Source: Chrysomallon squamiferum
Lineage: Eukaryota > Mollusca > Gastropoda > Neomphalida > Peltospiridae
Direction: 5' to 3'
Length of the DNA stretch: 64,000 nt
NCBI GenBank assembly: GCA_012295275.1
Contig: CM022669.1
Span: 3,255,494 to 3,319,493, forward strand
A program made the position numbers and the translations under genes. Positions 43,936 through 57,123 of this stretch are shown piece by piece. How positions within the stretch are numbered: the first letter of the stretch is position 1; each line of letters starts with the position of its first letter. The notes under the pieces are model-generated. The model saw nothing but the letters and a program-made list of their open reading frames with translations. It searched no databases and was not told the origin of the DNA.

Positions 43936-44250
43936 CCCCACTAAAACCCTCGATGGCAAGAAGCAGACCGCCCTTGGGGAGGCACAAAGCTCGGCTTTTA
44001 CCGGGACAGAGAGAAAGAAAAAACACGCGGATTTCTACTTAGAAATCTCTGTCTGTTAAGACAAATAGCCGTCACAATCAATGGCCGTTGATGTGTGGGT
44101 TGAGACCAGAATCAATACAAATGACGGAACCTAAATGGACTGAAAACCGTTCTTTTTTCTTCTTCTGTTTTTTTTTTTTTTTTTTTTTTTTTTCTCTCCC
44201 AAGATTCGCCTAGCCCACCGCGTTTTCACCGCAAAATGACGTTGTCACAG

Positions 44251-44258
44251 TGACGTCA
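44251..44258. promoter_or_regulatory. Perfect CRE palindrome
   Basis: TGACGTCA, the CREB/ATF consensus, preceded by GACGTTGTCACAG and followed by the Islet-type core CTAATGG. Confidence 0.4.
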
Positions 44259-46430
44259 CGCTAATGGCCTTCCGATAAACTGTCCATCTTTGGCTGAGTG
44301 ATAAAACACTTCGGAGAAGCCTTATTATTTTTATTACAGCACGTGAGAACGCGCTGATGGGTTTCGATGCAAAAATGCATTTCTAAACCTCTCCGCGAAT
44401 CGAAATTCTTTTAATCAAATTAGTTACACTAGCACTCGCTGGCGGAGTTCGTTATGAATTTTCAAAGATGGAATATGAATCTATTTTGTCGGTATCAATA
44501 AAATTGATATACATTTGTGTGACCGTGAGCGAATCTCGGGCCGCTATCGCCCTAGGCCGTGCACAATGCATTATGGTTCGTGTAAGGTTAAATAATGGAA
44601 ATGTCTGTCAATACTGCCGACAAGCCTACAGTGATTTCATTTACAGAAATCCTGACGGTGCTTGCAAATGGATGAAATTGTAGTAAAACTTCTTTTTGAC
44701 GGATCTACTAAAAGCATTTTTGGCCCGAAGGCTTTATTGCTTCGAAAAACAAGACGTATTTAGCGAGAAAACAAACGCCAGACGTAACTTGACACTGTCC
44801 GTTCTGGCGATGTCTGTTAGTGTCCATCAGGTTCGCGTGCTTGCTCCTACTCCACCCTCGGCTGTTGTCTACGATGTAACGCTGACGTCGTTTTTACCGT
44901 ATAAAATTTCAACACTGCTAGATTTAAACACTAACTGAAACTAGCCTGTTATTATTATTGTTGTTGTTGTTGTCGTCATCGTCGTTGCTGTTGTTAATAT
45001 TGTTAAGATTATAAATATCGTCTCCCTTTTTAAAAATGTAATAGCTTTTCTTTCATTCTTTCTTTCTTTCTTATTATTTCCACACTCTCCATCGGTCGTT
45101 CCACCCGTATCTTGATATTAAACTAGGTTCGATCTACATAAATAAATAAATAAATAACAATAGTAAGAAGATGAACGAATGAATGAAGGTAGTGGCTATT
45201 GTTTTAATTATAAAGTTATGCAGTAGAATAAAAACGTATCATAACAATAACAACAATAATAATAATAATAATGAATGAATGAAAAAACAGTACTGAAATA
45301 ATATTTCTTCTTCTTCTTTTTTAATAAAACAACTATGCAATGAAACAGTTACAACATCGGCATAAATAAACATATACCTCCACAACAATAATAAACAAAT
45401 GAACGAACAAAGAAATAAATTATAATAAATGCTTAAAACAAAAAGTATTTTGTCTATTCACATATACTTGAAAAGAATATTAATGTTATTTGTTCATCTT
45501 TTGTTTCTTTCTTCCTCTTTTTATTTATTTATTTTTTTTTTTTTTCTTTTTTTTTCTCTTTCTTTCTGTTTTCAATGTACATACATGACGATTGAATTAA
45601 CACAGCCTTTAAAAAACACATACACATGTTAGAGATAACGTAACGGGAAATCTCCAGTCGCGTTTCATAACTAGGTGAAAATAAAATTTTGATGGATTTT
45701 TCACATTCTTATCAGCCGAAAAGCCCTCCACGCAGGAAGGCCAGATGTTACAACTTTACCAAGAACCGCGCCAACCTGTCCGAGCTCAGCACGTGCGAGG
45801 CAGACGCAATGCTGCACCATTTCTATGGTGACACGAGCGAGGCTTGGCAGTGTGTCGTCTGGTCAAATGTCGAAATGTGACCGTGTCAAAGTTCACACTC
45901 ATGACAGGATACACTTCTTAAGAGGAATTATAAAAAATAAAAAGAAATAAAAAATTATAATAAAATTAGGAACGAGAAAGAAAGAAAAGAGCAAAAATAA
46001 ATTGATTAATGGAGAATACTAGTTCTTTGTTTGAAAAAATAAACCACAAACAACCCCTTGAACTTGACGAAACGTCTGCGCAGTCTAAGAAATTGCTGAC
46101 ACATTAATTCGCTTGATTAAATCTTTGCAACCTCTGTTGCGGTGAATTGGCAGTTGACGATTTTAAAAAGGTACTCAAGATAAAATATATGAAAAATAAA
46201 TGAAATATGAAATAATGGGATTAGAAACTAATAGTCAAATGAAGCCAGCACTGGACCTGTCTGAAAAATTAATACAAAAACTAAAAAATATAAATTTTAT
46301 TTTTTTTAAAGAAAGTTTCTAAACTAAATTATTCTGTAAAAATCTCACACTAAGCCATCTAATAATAAAGCAATATGAAATAAAGTATAAAATTGAAATG
46401 CTTTTTAATTTTAATTTTTAAACATTTATT

Positions 46431-46432
46431 TT

Positions 46433-46480
<48 letters not shown>

Positions 46481-46492
46481 TTTTGTTACTGG
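46431..46492. repeat. (TTTA)n microsatellite
   Basis: About 15 TTTA units. Confidence 0.96.
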
Positions 46493-47584
46493 AATTCTGA
46501 AATACTTTCATAAAATAAAAACATATAAAAGTATGTATTAAGATAAAAGGCTTTTATATTTATTGCACAGAAATTGTTTTTAGTAAAATAGGGAGAAGAA
46601 TGAAATTAACATTGAATCAGTAAATAATAAAGAAATAAAGACATAACGAAACAAAGAATTAAATAAATAAATAAATAGTAACAACAAAAATATAAATATA
46701 AATAATAGTAATAGTAGTAGTAGCTGTTGTTATTGTTGTAGTAATAGCAGATGCAGCAGTAGTACCAGCAGTAGTTGTACGTTTCCAGTTTGGCGAGTTT
46801 ATAAAACACTGGTGAGAATAATAAAGTGTAATTTAAAATGATTATTTAAATCGTGTTTATAAAAGGCAGTTTCAAATAGACATGAAATTTATTTTATATG
46901 ACACCACAGAAAACTAATATCTTTTAAGAAATAATTTCTGTCAGATGACTACATTAATACAAAAAAGTATTGATTAAAACATCATCCATTCATACACGGT
47001 AACAAAATAAATGCAAATTATGAACAAACAAAATAAAACAGCAAAACATTTTAAAGGAGAAAAAAAAAGGGGAATCAAAAAGAAAAAAAAATGAGAAAGG
47101 CAAAAAGGAGAAAAAAAAAAAAGAAAAAAATGGAAATAGAAAAAGAAAGAAAGTAAAAACAGAGAAAGCTAAATAATAATAATAATACTTTTTACATAAA
47201 GCGTATTAATCAAAAAGGTTTAAATAGACTGCATAGTTACAACTTGAAACACGCGTATTCAGGCTAGTGACACTATTCAGGGTTTTTTCCCAGAAGGGTT
47301 TTGACGCGGCCTTATTTTTCCTAACGTTGGTCTAAAACCCCAGTAGCGAACCACGCCATGTGTCTGTGTGTCCTTAGCTCTCTAGAGAGGCTGAATGCCA
47401 CGCGCCTACTAATCACGTGATGAACAGGCAAGTGTACTACAGTCAAAATTTCAATATGCCGCGATTCAAGGATGGATCGAAATAAATAATATTATATTTT
47501 AAAAAAAAATTATTATTACTAAACTATTATAAATTTTAAAAAACATCTATATGACAGTCTTTTGTTTATTTTTATTGATATTAT

Positions 47585-47587
47585 CAA

Positions 47588-47639
<52 letters not shown>

Positions 47640-47640
47640 T
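47585..47640. repeat. (ATT)n microsatellite
   Basis: About 18 ATT units. Leu/Ile-rich open frames across it are not genes. Confidence 0.97.
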
Positions 47641-48689
47641 TATTTTAGTTTTACTTTTATATATTCATTTTATTTCATATTTCTATTTATTTATTTATTT
47701 TTGTATGGAATGGATTTCATTTTGTTTTATGCGGAACCGAATTTTTGCAGGCCATTTTTTATTTTGAGAACGAAACTGTTTTTATCTTGAAAAAACTGGT
47801 GTAATAATTTTTTTCTGAAATCTAAAATCATTTCTATTTTTCTATATGTGTAAATAAAATAAAATATAGAATGCAATAAAATAATCATTCTAAAAACTAA
47901 ATAATTTAAAATACAATAAAATAAAATAAAATAATTAAATTAATTAAATGTCTATAAAGTTTATAAACAAAACCAAATAAAATTGTGAATCAGTTCGTTC
48001 TATTGAATATTTTGTATGCTTTGTTTTGTATTAGAGCCAGTGTTTTTAACCCATTTATTTTACCGATATAGACACACACATACACACATATATATGTATA
48101 ATGTTAAGGGATTATTTGTAATAATAATCAGCTTATAACTTCGAGGTTTGTGTTTGGTTTAGATTTCTAATATGTATTTATTTGTAAGGATATCAACACA
48201 TATTTAAATAAGAAATACTATGAGGTTTATTTTGCTTCATGGTGTGGAAGAAAAGAAACCAGCAACTACATCCTGATGCATGATGAGCAGAATTAATAAA
48301 AAATTTGTGTGTACCTTCCTGTAGTCAGGAAAAAACATACCCAGTTCTCTGATAAACCAGTTGAGGAGCAGTAGCTGGAACTGATAAATGACATATTTTA
48401 AAAATGAGTAAATAAGAAACATATACAGATCTATAGGAATGCTGGTAATAACATTGTTGTTTATAAATGTAAATAAATGAATAAATAAATAAGTAAACAA
48501 ACAAGCAAGCAAGCAAGGAAACAAACAAACAAACAAACAAACAAGAAAATAAATAAATAATTTATTATCTCTCTTACCACTCACTATACGTGTACAAATT
48601 CTCAATACAAAGCTATTCACAAGTCGATATCAAGATTTGTAAAAATGTCCTCTAGCACAACTGCGGTAAGAACAACAGAATAATAATAA

Positions 48690-49440
48690 TAATATAAATT
48701 TACGGAATACGTGTTTGTCGGCGACATGAAAAGAAAAACAGAAGACAAAAAGATATGCATTAAAGAGTGGCGTGACAAAACGCATCCACAGTCAACCGTT
48801 GTAAAGAGTGTGTGTTTGCTGCGCCAGCGCCACCCATACATATTTAATAAGAACTACTTTTACGGCAATTGTATAACGATCCCCTCGCAGCTGTAGCTCG
48901 TGCAAGCTACCTGCACGCGCTGATTAACTGCGCGGGCATATTTACTGTTATCGCATTCCGCATTAAAAATTAATGCGCAATAATGAGAATATCTTTTCAC
49001 ATTTTGGTTTTAATTTTGTCAGGTAGAGCCATAAAAACAGTTCGGACACAGGTCATTTGAAAGAGATGAAAAGAAGCGATGGACTGTCTATCATAAAACT
49101 CGGCCCGGTAAAAATAATAACAACATCTATTCTCCATTTTCTGTCTGCATGACGTCCCACTGGGCTTTTTTTCAGGGGCCAGATGGTTTCCGACCGAAAC
49201 GCAGCGTGCTTATCTTCCTCCGCCGTTGGAGAGTCTGTCATTTGTGTCTTCGCGAACGAAGAGCTCCACTCTATAATCTCGAGCTGACCGTGCAGCTCGA
49301 GAGGGTCGCGCGAGATCAAGAGATAATCTGCCATGATACATATTTGATCGAGAAGGCGTCAGAACTGATTGGGATAAAATAATCATCTGCAAGATGAAAA
49401 TGAGCCTAGGGATATAATTTTCTGGTCTATATTGTTTTTC
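48690..49440. promoter_or_regulatory. Unique CpG-rich island, candidate regulatory element
   Basis: About 750 bases of unique sequence with dense CpGs, ATTAATGCGCAATAATGAG near 48970 and a perfect 10-bp inverted repeat at 49277-49302. It adjoins the promoter-like CpG island that follows. Minus-strand open frame 49053-49334 matches no family. Confidence 0.38.
49277..49302. promoter_or_regulatory. Perfect 10-bp inverted repeat with six-base loop
   Basis: TCTCGAGCTG, then ACCGTG, then CAGCTCGAGA. It contains two CTCGAG and two AGCTCGAG half-sites. It could be a symmetric protein site or an RNA hairpin. Confidence 0.6.
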
Positions 49441-49700
49441 TAATTACATAGTCCTGTTTAAACGAAGTCTCGCGAGAACAATTCAGAGCGAGGCGGAGTG
49501 AAGATCGCGCGCACTGGAGCGGGCCAATAAAGTTTTTGTTCGCCCGCCGCCGCAACGGGCGGTGTGCTTGGCTCGCATGTGTGCACGTTCGTGTGACGAA
49601 GACAAAGGCGTATTAAATTAGTTTTTGTTTCGGCATATTGACATTATTTGTTTTAATGCCAATTTGTGGAAACAGTAAGGAAGCAAGGTTGTCGCTAATT
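49440..49700. promoter_or_regulatory. CpG-island promoter-like segment
   Basis: The most GC- and CpG-rich stretch of the window. It holds the palindrome TCTCGCGAGA (49468-49477), an element typical of CpG-island promoters, then GATCGCGCGCACTGG, a CCAAT box (GGGCCAATAAA near 49519) and a GC-box-like CGCCCGCCGCCGC facing CGGGCGG near 49541-49562. The direction of any transcription is not clear, and I see no open frame or donor that would define a gene. Confidence 0.45.
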
Positions 49701-49768
49701 TGGTGAATGCCACCATTCCGTGTAAAGAAAATGAGAAATTAGGGAATACAAAAGATAAACCGAAAAAT

Positions 49769-49769
49769 C

Positions 49770-49831
<62 letters not shown>
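49769..49831. repeat. (AAT)n microsatellite
   Basis: About 20 AAT units. Confidence 0.97.
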
Positions 49832-49833
<2 letters not shown>

Positions 49834-49946
49834 TAATTAATAAAATAACCTTCAAACCAAACAGTAAAAATAGTAATAATGACTGAAAATATAAAGAACT
49901 ATAAAGACATATATATATTTTTTTGTTCTTTTTTAAACAGAAAAAC

Positions 49947-49948
<2 letters not shown>

Positions 49949-49997
<49 letters not shown>
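49949..49997. repeat. (AT)n microsatellite
   Basis: About 24 AT units, self-complementary. Confidence 0.97.
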
Positions 49998-49998
<1 letters not shown>

Positions 49999-50151
49999 CA
50001 ATAGCAATAAGACGTACTTACAATTATTTATCTTCGTAACAAAATACATAAAGAGTAAATGAACAATCATGTGATAAATCCTGTACCTTGTATAACTCCG
50101 TCCAAGAACGCTGAATTAACGTTGCTAGGTAAATGACCTTACCCGCGTTTA

Positions 50152-50159
50152 TGACGTCA
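50152..50159. promoter_or_regulatory. Perfect CRE palindrome
   Basis: TGACGTCA within a short unique stretch (50080-50200) between the AT microsatellite and an ACT-rich tract. Confidence 0.38.
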
Positions 50160-50639
50160 TATGAAAGTGACCTTAAATCAAGCGCGATTACTATAAATAA
50201 ATGTCGTCTTTAAGTCTCCCGATACTAGTTCAACAACCAGTGTTATTATTACAGCTACAGTAGCGGCTACTACTACTACTACCACCACCACCACCCACTA
50301 CCACTATTATTACAACTGTTAAAACAACTATTTAAAACTGTTATTTACAGCAATAAATATATGTATTAGTTTTACTACAGATTTTGCAGACTGTGCTACT
50401 ACTGCAGTTACCACTTCTGCTATTGCTACTCGAATTACAACTACTGCCACCACTTCTACAACCAGTACTACTAATATTACTACTACATCTACAGCAACAA
50501 CAACTACTACAACTATCACTGTTTACTATTACTACTGCTACGACTGCTACTAAAACTAGGTCACGTAGAATACGTAAGTATTTTTAATCATGTTATTCTG
50601 AAGCATCAGCCAGTCTACATATGCTTGCAAACGTAACAT

Positions 50640-51440
50640 CAGATTCCTGTGACAGATCGTTTTATATGCTTCGCGTACTTCATTGTTAAATAAAACATGA
50701 AGCATGAAGTCAGCTTTGTCGCTGCTAGCTATTATCGCAATAACCAAATGGTCACATCAACAATTAATGAATTCTCAGCGTTTTCTGTTTCGGCCATTGA
50801 GCGGCGACGCTTCACGTAGCGTCCGTTACGGCGTTTGCCGCCGAACTCCTGGCGACGATTCCCCGGGGTCGAGCCGGCACTACTTTCGCACTTTCATTAA
50901 TAGCTGATTAGATATTAAAAGCGGCGTGTCCGCTGGGTATTCAGTTTTAATTTTCCTCCATGTAATATCTCTCGAACATAATAGGGGCCTCATCGAAGCG
51001 TATCGCTGTAATATTTTCTCAATAATTCTTCATCGAAGAACAGACGTAATTGCCGTGTGTTGGGACAATGAGCACCCAGTTCGGTGGGTCTCACAAGGGT
51101 ATTTCGCTCACATTGTTTAGAGCGAGCCCTGATTAAAAGCACTCATTTGTGACCAACTTGTCGTTCGCTCGTAACGGTATTGTTTGTTCACGTAAAGCTG
51201 AAGAAGGGAAAACATTTGCTGTTTGAATGAAAACAAGGCAATGGGTAATCGTGCCATTGGTTTCACGGCCGGTGAAATTTGTGTTGTGATTCTATTTACC
51301 CTATTAACGGCTTGAAATGGGCTAATAGAATAAAAATATACAAACAAAGGAGGCCATTGATTTAGCTAATGGATCTCGGACAAATCGCCGGGTTCCTCTG
51401 GGATGATCTTCACTGTCAAGTCCAGAAATCATACGACACT
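50640..51440. promoter_or_regulatory. Long unique CpG-rich island, candidate conserved noncoding element
   Basis: About 800 bases with no simple repeat and the highest sustained complexity of the flank. It contains GCATTAATAGCTGATTAG-like homeodomain cores near 50893, GTAATTGCCG near 51048 and AGCTAATGGATC near 51366, an Islet-type CTAATGG site. Short open frames on both strands are unrelated to any family I know. Confidence 0.42.
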
Positions 51441-52247
51441 GCTTTAGGAAAAATCTCGTTAAACAAAATTCATCTTATTATTATTACCGTTATTTATTTA
51501 TTTATTTATTTGTCTGTCTGTCTATTATAGCTATAGTTCCACTTTGTGTTGTCCTTTTTATTCCATCATCATAATCGTCATCGTCGTCATTGTTTTGTTG
51601 TTTTGTTTTTATTCCTTTTTTCTTTCTCCTTTCCCATCTTATTATTAATGTAAATAAATATAATTTGTCTGTAACAAAAATAACAATAAAATCATAAGCA
51701 TGAAAATGAAAATGAAAAAAAAAAATAACAGAAAAAAAAAAAAAAAAAGAGAGAAAGAAATAAGTAATATGTAGAATGTAGTTGTTGTTATTATTCTTTC
51801 ATAACGTTAAAATAATCCCACATTCACAGAATCCAGGTTTTTTTTCCATTACGTCACATAACGCGTGAACACTGGTGTAAGTTATACTGTATTAAACAAC
51901 GACACTGACACGAATGTCTAGCAACAACGTATCAAATTTTAATATTAACGATTACGTGTCTTTTTGCTGTCGCCACTGTTGTAATCTTAGAAGTTGGTTC
52001 AAGGAGTGTTTTACATGCACATTGCCGTACACCAGAGAGCTATGTACAGTGACGTTTGACAAATGAGTACTGTACTAAAACATTTACTGAACTGGGGAAT
52101 AGAAGAAATGTGTGTGTGTGTGTGTGTGTGTGTGTTGTGTTTATGTATGAATGTTTGTTTGTGTGTTGTTATCTATATATAAACGTTTCATATATAATAT
52201 AAGTATTACATTATTATAATAATACTGTCACAGAAACGTAATATCTT

Positions 52248-52282
<35 letters not shown>

Positions 52283-52369
52283 TAATAATAATAATAAAAT
52301 ACAAACACAAACACACACAAAACATACATACACACATTAATTATTTTATTGATTAACATTATGGAAGCT

Positions 52370-52960
52370 TCGACTGTGCAGGCGTACACTAAAGTATTTT
52401 CGTACGAAACTTAACACCGTCACGCAACTCTAAAAAGTGGTGTTCACATATCTGTAACCTGGAGACGCAGTCGTTGTTATAATACTTACTCACGTACGCT
52501 GTTACTCTCTTTCCTGTTTCCAGTCTTAAAGGCAGTCTCTCAGACCAAGAGTCGCCAATTCTGACAAAAAGATCCGCCAATGTTTTCCTGTGTTTGGACA
52601 CCGCTAGCTCGACTCCGTCTAAAGTCAAAGCCGTTGTAGTGCCGGGACTCTCACGCAACGACAAAACGGGTACACAAATGAGGTATTCGCGCACTCGCTG
52701 AAAGGTATTCGGTGCTGATATGCGAGTGAGGCGACCCGACACTTAACCCCGATTTACTGTCACACGGCGAGTGTGTGGCATTTGGGACTAAAAAAATCCA
52801 CGGCAACATGTTCCGGTGAAACTTGATAGGCGGTCCTTAGATCTACGATTAACGCGGTAGATCGCGCGAGAGATCAGCAAGGCGGACATCATATGACGTC
52901 ATTGTGTGACTTATTATTATAGAGGTGACGTTGTAGAATGATTTGTCAGTGATAATAGGT
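52370..52960. promoter_or_regulatory. Unique CpG-rich island with CRE
   Basis: About 590 bases of CpG-rich sequence, with TGACGTCA at 52894-52901 and ATCGCGCGAGAGATC near 52861. A minus-strand frame of 117 codons (52389-52742) is open here but begins at GTG, contains no ATG, has a stop just upstream and no acceptor, so it is not called as a gene. Confidence 0.33.
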
Positions 52961-53007
52961 GTCATTTGGCGTATTGGTTTATTAGCAGAACATTTTTCTA
53001 ACACCCA

Positions 53008-53008
<1 letters not shown>

Positions 53009-53068
<60 letters not shown>
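53009..53068. repeat. (CA)n microsatellite
   Basis: About 30 CA units. Confidence 0.97.
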
Positions 53069-53070
<2 letters not shown>

Positions 53071-53215
53071 TTATTGTATAAATAATATTGTATATGATAT
53101 AATTATATGATTAGAAGGAGAGAAAGATAGAAAGATAAAGAGATGAAAATTAGAATGAGAAATTGCAATAACGAGATTTAAAACTTTTAAGCAAAATAAA
53201 TAAATAAATAAAAAA

Positions 53216-53287
53216 AAATAATAATAATAATAATAATGATAATAATGATACTACTATTACAACAACAACAACAACAACAACACAACA

Positions 53288-53375
<88 letters not shown>
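53216..53375. repeat. Compound (AAT)n-(AAC)n-(ACT)n-(AAT)n tract
   Basis: Trinucleotide blocks in series. The pure ACT block is at about 53289-53335. Confidence 0.95.
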
Positions 53376-55042
53376 TAAATGAAAAGAAATAAAATGAATC
53401 ATATTACTTGAATAATAATATGTTCCCCACTTGAAAATGAACATTCATTAATCTAATCAGCAAATTGTTAATCAAGTAAGGTATTTGTAATTAGTACCGC
53501 TCGCTCCATGGAAGGTACGCACGTGCAGCGTGCTGTCAACTCGCTCGCCATACTTGCACGCGCCGTTCAAGTCACGAAATGAGAACTATGAAACGAATGC
53601 ACAAATCATGTTCTACACGTTAAGCAAAGATGTCTGCAGATAACGCTAATGTGTTCAACTGGCTGGCTGCGCTTCAGTGAAGATAACGGTAAACAAACTG
53701 CCATGTTGTTATTACTTGCCGTGTTTTCCCTCCCCAGTTTTCGGAGTCTCCGCGGTAGTTTCGTGTAGGTATTTTTGCATCTCGCTACAGCTGCGTTCTT
53801 CCCTCGCTCGGATTTCTGGACAGCGGTCAAGTTGGAGTCTGACAGGTTATGCGTTGTCAGTTTCAATCTAATTGTTTTACACAATAATTAAAACCATTCG
53901 TAATTAATATACATTCTGCAGTGATTACTAGGTATCTCATTTCTTTTTTTCTTTTGTTACTTTTGTTATGTAATATGTAATATCCTGTAAGAAAAAAAAA
54001 ACAAACAAAAAAACTGTTTTCTTCAAAATCAAGCAGCTAAAAATATTTAATTATTCATTTTATTATTATTGTTGTTGTTGTTGTTGTTATTATTATTATT
54101 TAAACTTACGTTTTTTTTAGTTTTCTTTTCTTTTTTTTTTTTTCCTGTGTGTTTATTTTCTTTCTTTCTTTTCTTTCTTTTTTTTTCTTTTCCCTTTTTC
54201 TTTGTTTATTTTTAATATTTATTTTCGTCTTGTTTTCACTGATACGGTAACGAAACGCCACTACACGCCCGATTTAAATTAAATGAGGAATTATCGTTAG
54301 GAATGAATGTGAAGCATTTACGAGGTCACGTGACACACCGTCTTACGTGTACCTCGATCGTATTAACTCCAGCAAGTTTGTAAATAATCGTCAAGTTCCG
54401 ACATACGGGAGCAAATTTACGACTGTTTGCGGAAGATCGTAGCAAATTATTTTTTTTTTCTTTCCATTTTTTTTTTATTTTTTTTTATTTTTAATTTAAA
54501 CACAAATTATTCTGTACGCTTCATATCGGTAAGAATGTTATCTCTGCAGTTTCTATAAATGTTTTGTTTGTGAGTTAATTCAGGCACATTATATCACTAT
54601 TTGTTATAACGTTCTAACAATAGAACCATCTATTTTATAGCAATCAGATTAAATTAGAATGGTGCAGTGAAAATGTAAAACGTAAATACAAACACGAAAC
54701 GATAATGATGGAAACTCGTGTAAAGAATCAGGCATTAGCGAATATAAATATATACATACATCTAATCACAAACGCACTCACACACACGCGCATAACAACA
54801 AATAAACATAAATAAAAACAAAGTAGAAGAAACAACAACAAATTAACAAAATAATGAACTATTTTAATCAACCTAATATTATTAACGCAAAAAAGAAAAT
54901 GATAATAAAAATAATATTATAATAATAATAATAGTAATAATAATAATAATAACAACAACAACAGTAAAAATAATAACAATAGCGGTAACAACACTAAAAA
55001 TGTAACAACAACAACCACAGAACAGAACAGAACAACAACAAC

Positions 55043-55087
<45 letters not shown>

Positions 55088-55748
55088 TAATAATAATAGC
55101 CTTAATCACATATAAAAGAGAAATTAAATAATGCTACACGTTAAACAGAGACAAACAAAAGATCCAAAAAAAAATAAAAAAAATCAGCCAGAAACCAAGA
55201 AGGAAACAAAGAAAATTGTACAGATACAGAAAACCAAAATTAATGGTTTCTAGTAAAAAAAAAAATAATAATAATAAAATAAAAAAAGGCAACAAGGAAA
55301 CAAGGAAATTCTTCAGAGAAAAAATATTTAATTGTCGGCTGTTTATTCTTAATTTTAGTGTTCTTGCTTCCTGAACCGCAGACAATAAAATACAGGATTT
55401 TTTTTTTTTTAATTTAAATTCAGTATTATAGACCTGAATGCATATTTCTGCTTTCTTTGTCTTATTTGCTTTTATTATGTTTTGTTCGTGTGGTGCACGT
55501 TCTGGCGACAGACACACTATTAGTCTCAAAGACTGACACTCTAAGATACGATATATATATATATATATACCTTTAAACCAAACAGACAGACAGGCAAAAT
55601 ATAGAAATAGAAGGAGACATAGAGACAAAAAAGAAAAAAGAAAAAAAGACATACGGAAAAGAGAAAGATATATATTAAAACAGCTAGACAAACGCACACA
55701 AATATACAGAATGAAAGACTGCTTGATCGACAAACACAGCCACAATCC

Positions 55749-55781
<33 letters not shown>

Positions 55782-55857
55782 CACAGGCAAACACACGAAC
55801 ACACACACATATACATGTACGCACATACATACATTCATACTTGTACTATTATTACTG

Positions 55858-55904
<47 letters not shown>

Positions 55905-56521
55905 ATTATTATTATTAGTTATACAGTAAACACATGCACACGCCAAAAAAATCTCTTTGTTATAGAAAACTTCGTATATTTTCTTCGGCGATAAAAGTAA
56001 ATAAAATCTCACACAAACACTTCAGTTATTAAACAGTCTCTGTTCTTTTTTTTCCCCGTCATCATCTAACTGAGACTGGAAATCCCAGCCCCGTGACGGA
56101 CGCAGTGTTATCAATTTGCACGAGCTTCAGTAACATTTGAATGCGCATGTTGTCGGCCATAAATCGTCTCTGCAAGTTGTCTCTGTCGTAGTTTTAATAT
56201 CGTCGGAACCTATGGAAGTTGTCTGACGGGGATAACGCGTCTGTGTTTTTTATTTTGTTTTTATTTTCTATACATTATCTGACGTAAAGGCGACGCGCAC
56301 CGTCAAGTGATCTCCTGGGAAATTAAAGTAAAGGTTTTGTCGCAGTTTTAATCAGACTGATGAACACGGAATGCTTTTTCGATACAGATAGGGAGGACAA
56401 TTTGAATTAGTTCCGTGTGCAGATTAATGAGTAAATTTTCACTCGTTCTTTATCATTGTCTAATTGCCGTGTCGAGAGAATTTGTTTACATCGGCCTTTG
56501 AACCCCGGCGATTTTTTCACG

Positions 56522-56639
56522 ATAGCCCCTTTAAGATTTTTTTTTTTTTCTGGTATAACCCCTTCAGTAATGTTTCTGGTATGACGCCTTTAACAAAGAT
56601 TTCTGATATAGCCCCTTTAAGGATATTTCTGATATACAC

Positions 56640-56687
<48 letters not shown>

Positions 56688-56735
56688 ATATCCCCTTTAA
56701 GGATTTTTCAGGTATAGCCCCTTTATTTATTTTAC
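56522..56735. repeat. Minisatellite, 26-27-bp unit, seven copies, split by poly-A
   Basis: Units of the type ATAGCCCCTTTAAGGATTTT plus TCTGGT start at 56522, 56555, 56581, 56608, 56634, 56688 and 56714. A run of 42 A (56644-56685) occupies the place of one unit. Confidence 0.92.
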
Positions 56736-57086
56736 CGTTATGATCTCGTTTTGATAACAAACATTCAGTCCTTTGTACCGAGGACAGAAGTCAAAACAAA
56801 AGGAATAATATAACACAAATAAATGTTTTAAATATTTTATATATCAGTCTGCATAAAACAAATAGAAAAGATAAAAGTAATGATGATAATGTTGATGATG
56901 ATAATTGCTGTAGTTATAATAACAAAAACAGTAACAAGAACAACAGTAATAATAATAATTAAACAAATAATAAGATAATAAAGTAATAGCAATTTAACTG
57001 ATGATAGTAGTAGCAGTAGTAACAATAAAAAGACAAACAATAACAAGAACAATAACAATGAATAAATAAACAAACAAATAAATAAA

Positions 57087-57123
<37 letters not shown>

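Larger units (their letters stand above)
43470..44930. promoter_or_regulatory. Large unique CpG-bearing island, candidate regulatory element
   Basis: About 1.4 kb of high-complexity, CpG-rich sequence interrupted only by two poly-T runs (near 43732 and 44170). It contains a strong CTCF-like motif (43921-43935), a perfect CRE TGACGTCA at 44251-44258 and GCTAATGGCC immediately after. Two short plus-strand open frames at 44468-44683 and 44696-44938 match nothing I know and lack splice context. A regulatory reading is preferred. Confidence 0.38.

Noticed and set aside
44468-44938. Two short plus-strand frames considered as LIM or other zinc-finger exons
   Set aside because: The Cys/His spacing does not fit LIM domains (one CxxC only) and no homeodomain lies nearby. 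Not Islet.
52389-52742. Minus-strand open frame of 117 codons in a CpG-rich island
   Set aside because: No ATG anywhere, a stop codon directly upstream, no acceptor with a pyrimidine tract, and no recognisable family. CpG-rich composition lowers stop frequency.
55134-55838. Minus-strand open frame of 234 codons, the longest in the window
   Set aside because: It is Phe/Leu/Tyr/Ile-rich and crosses TA and T/A-rich low-complexity DNA. No domain, homology or splice context; explained by base composition.
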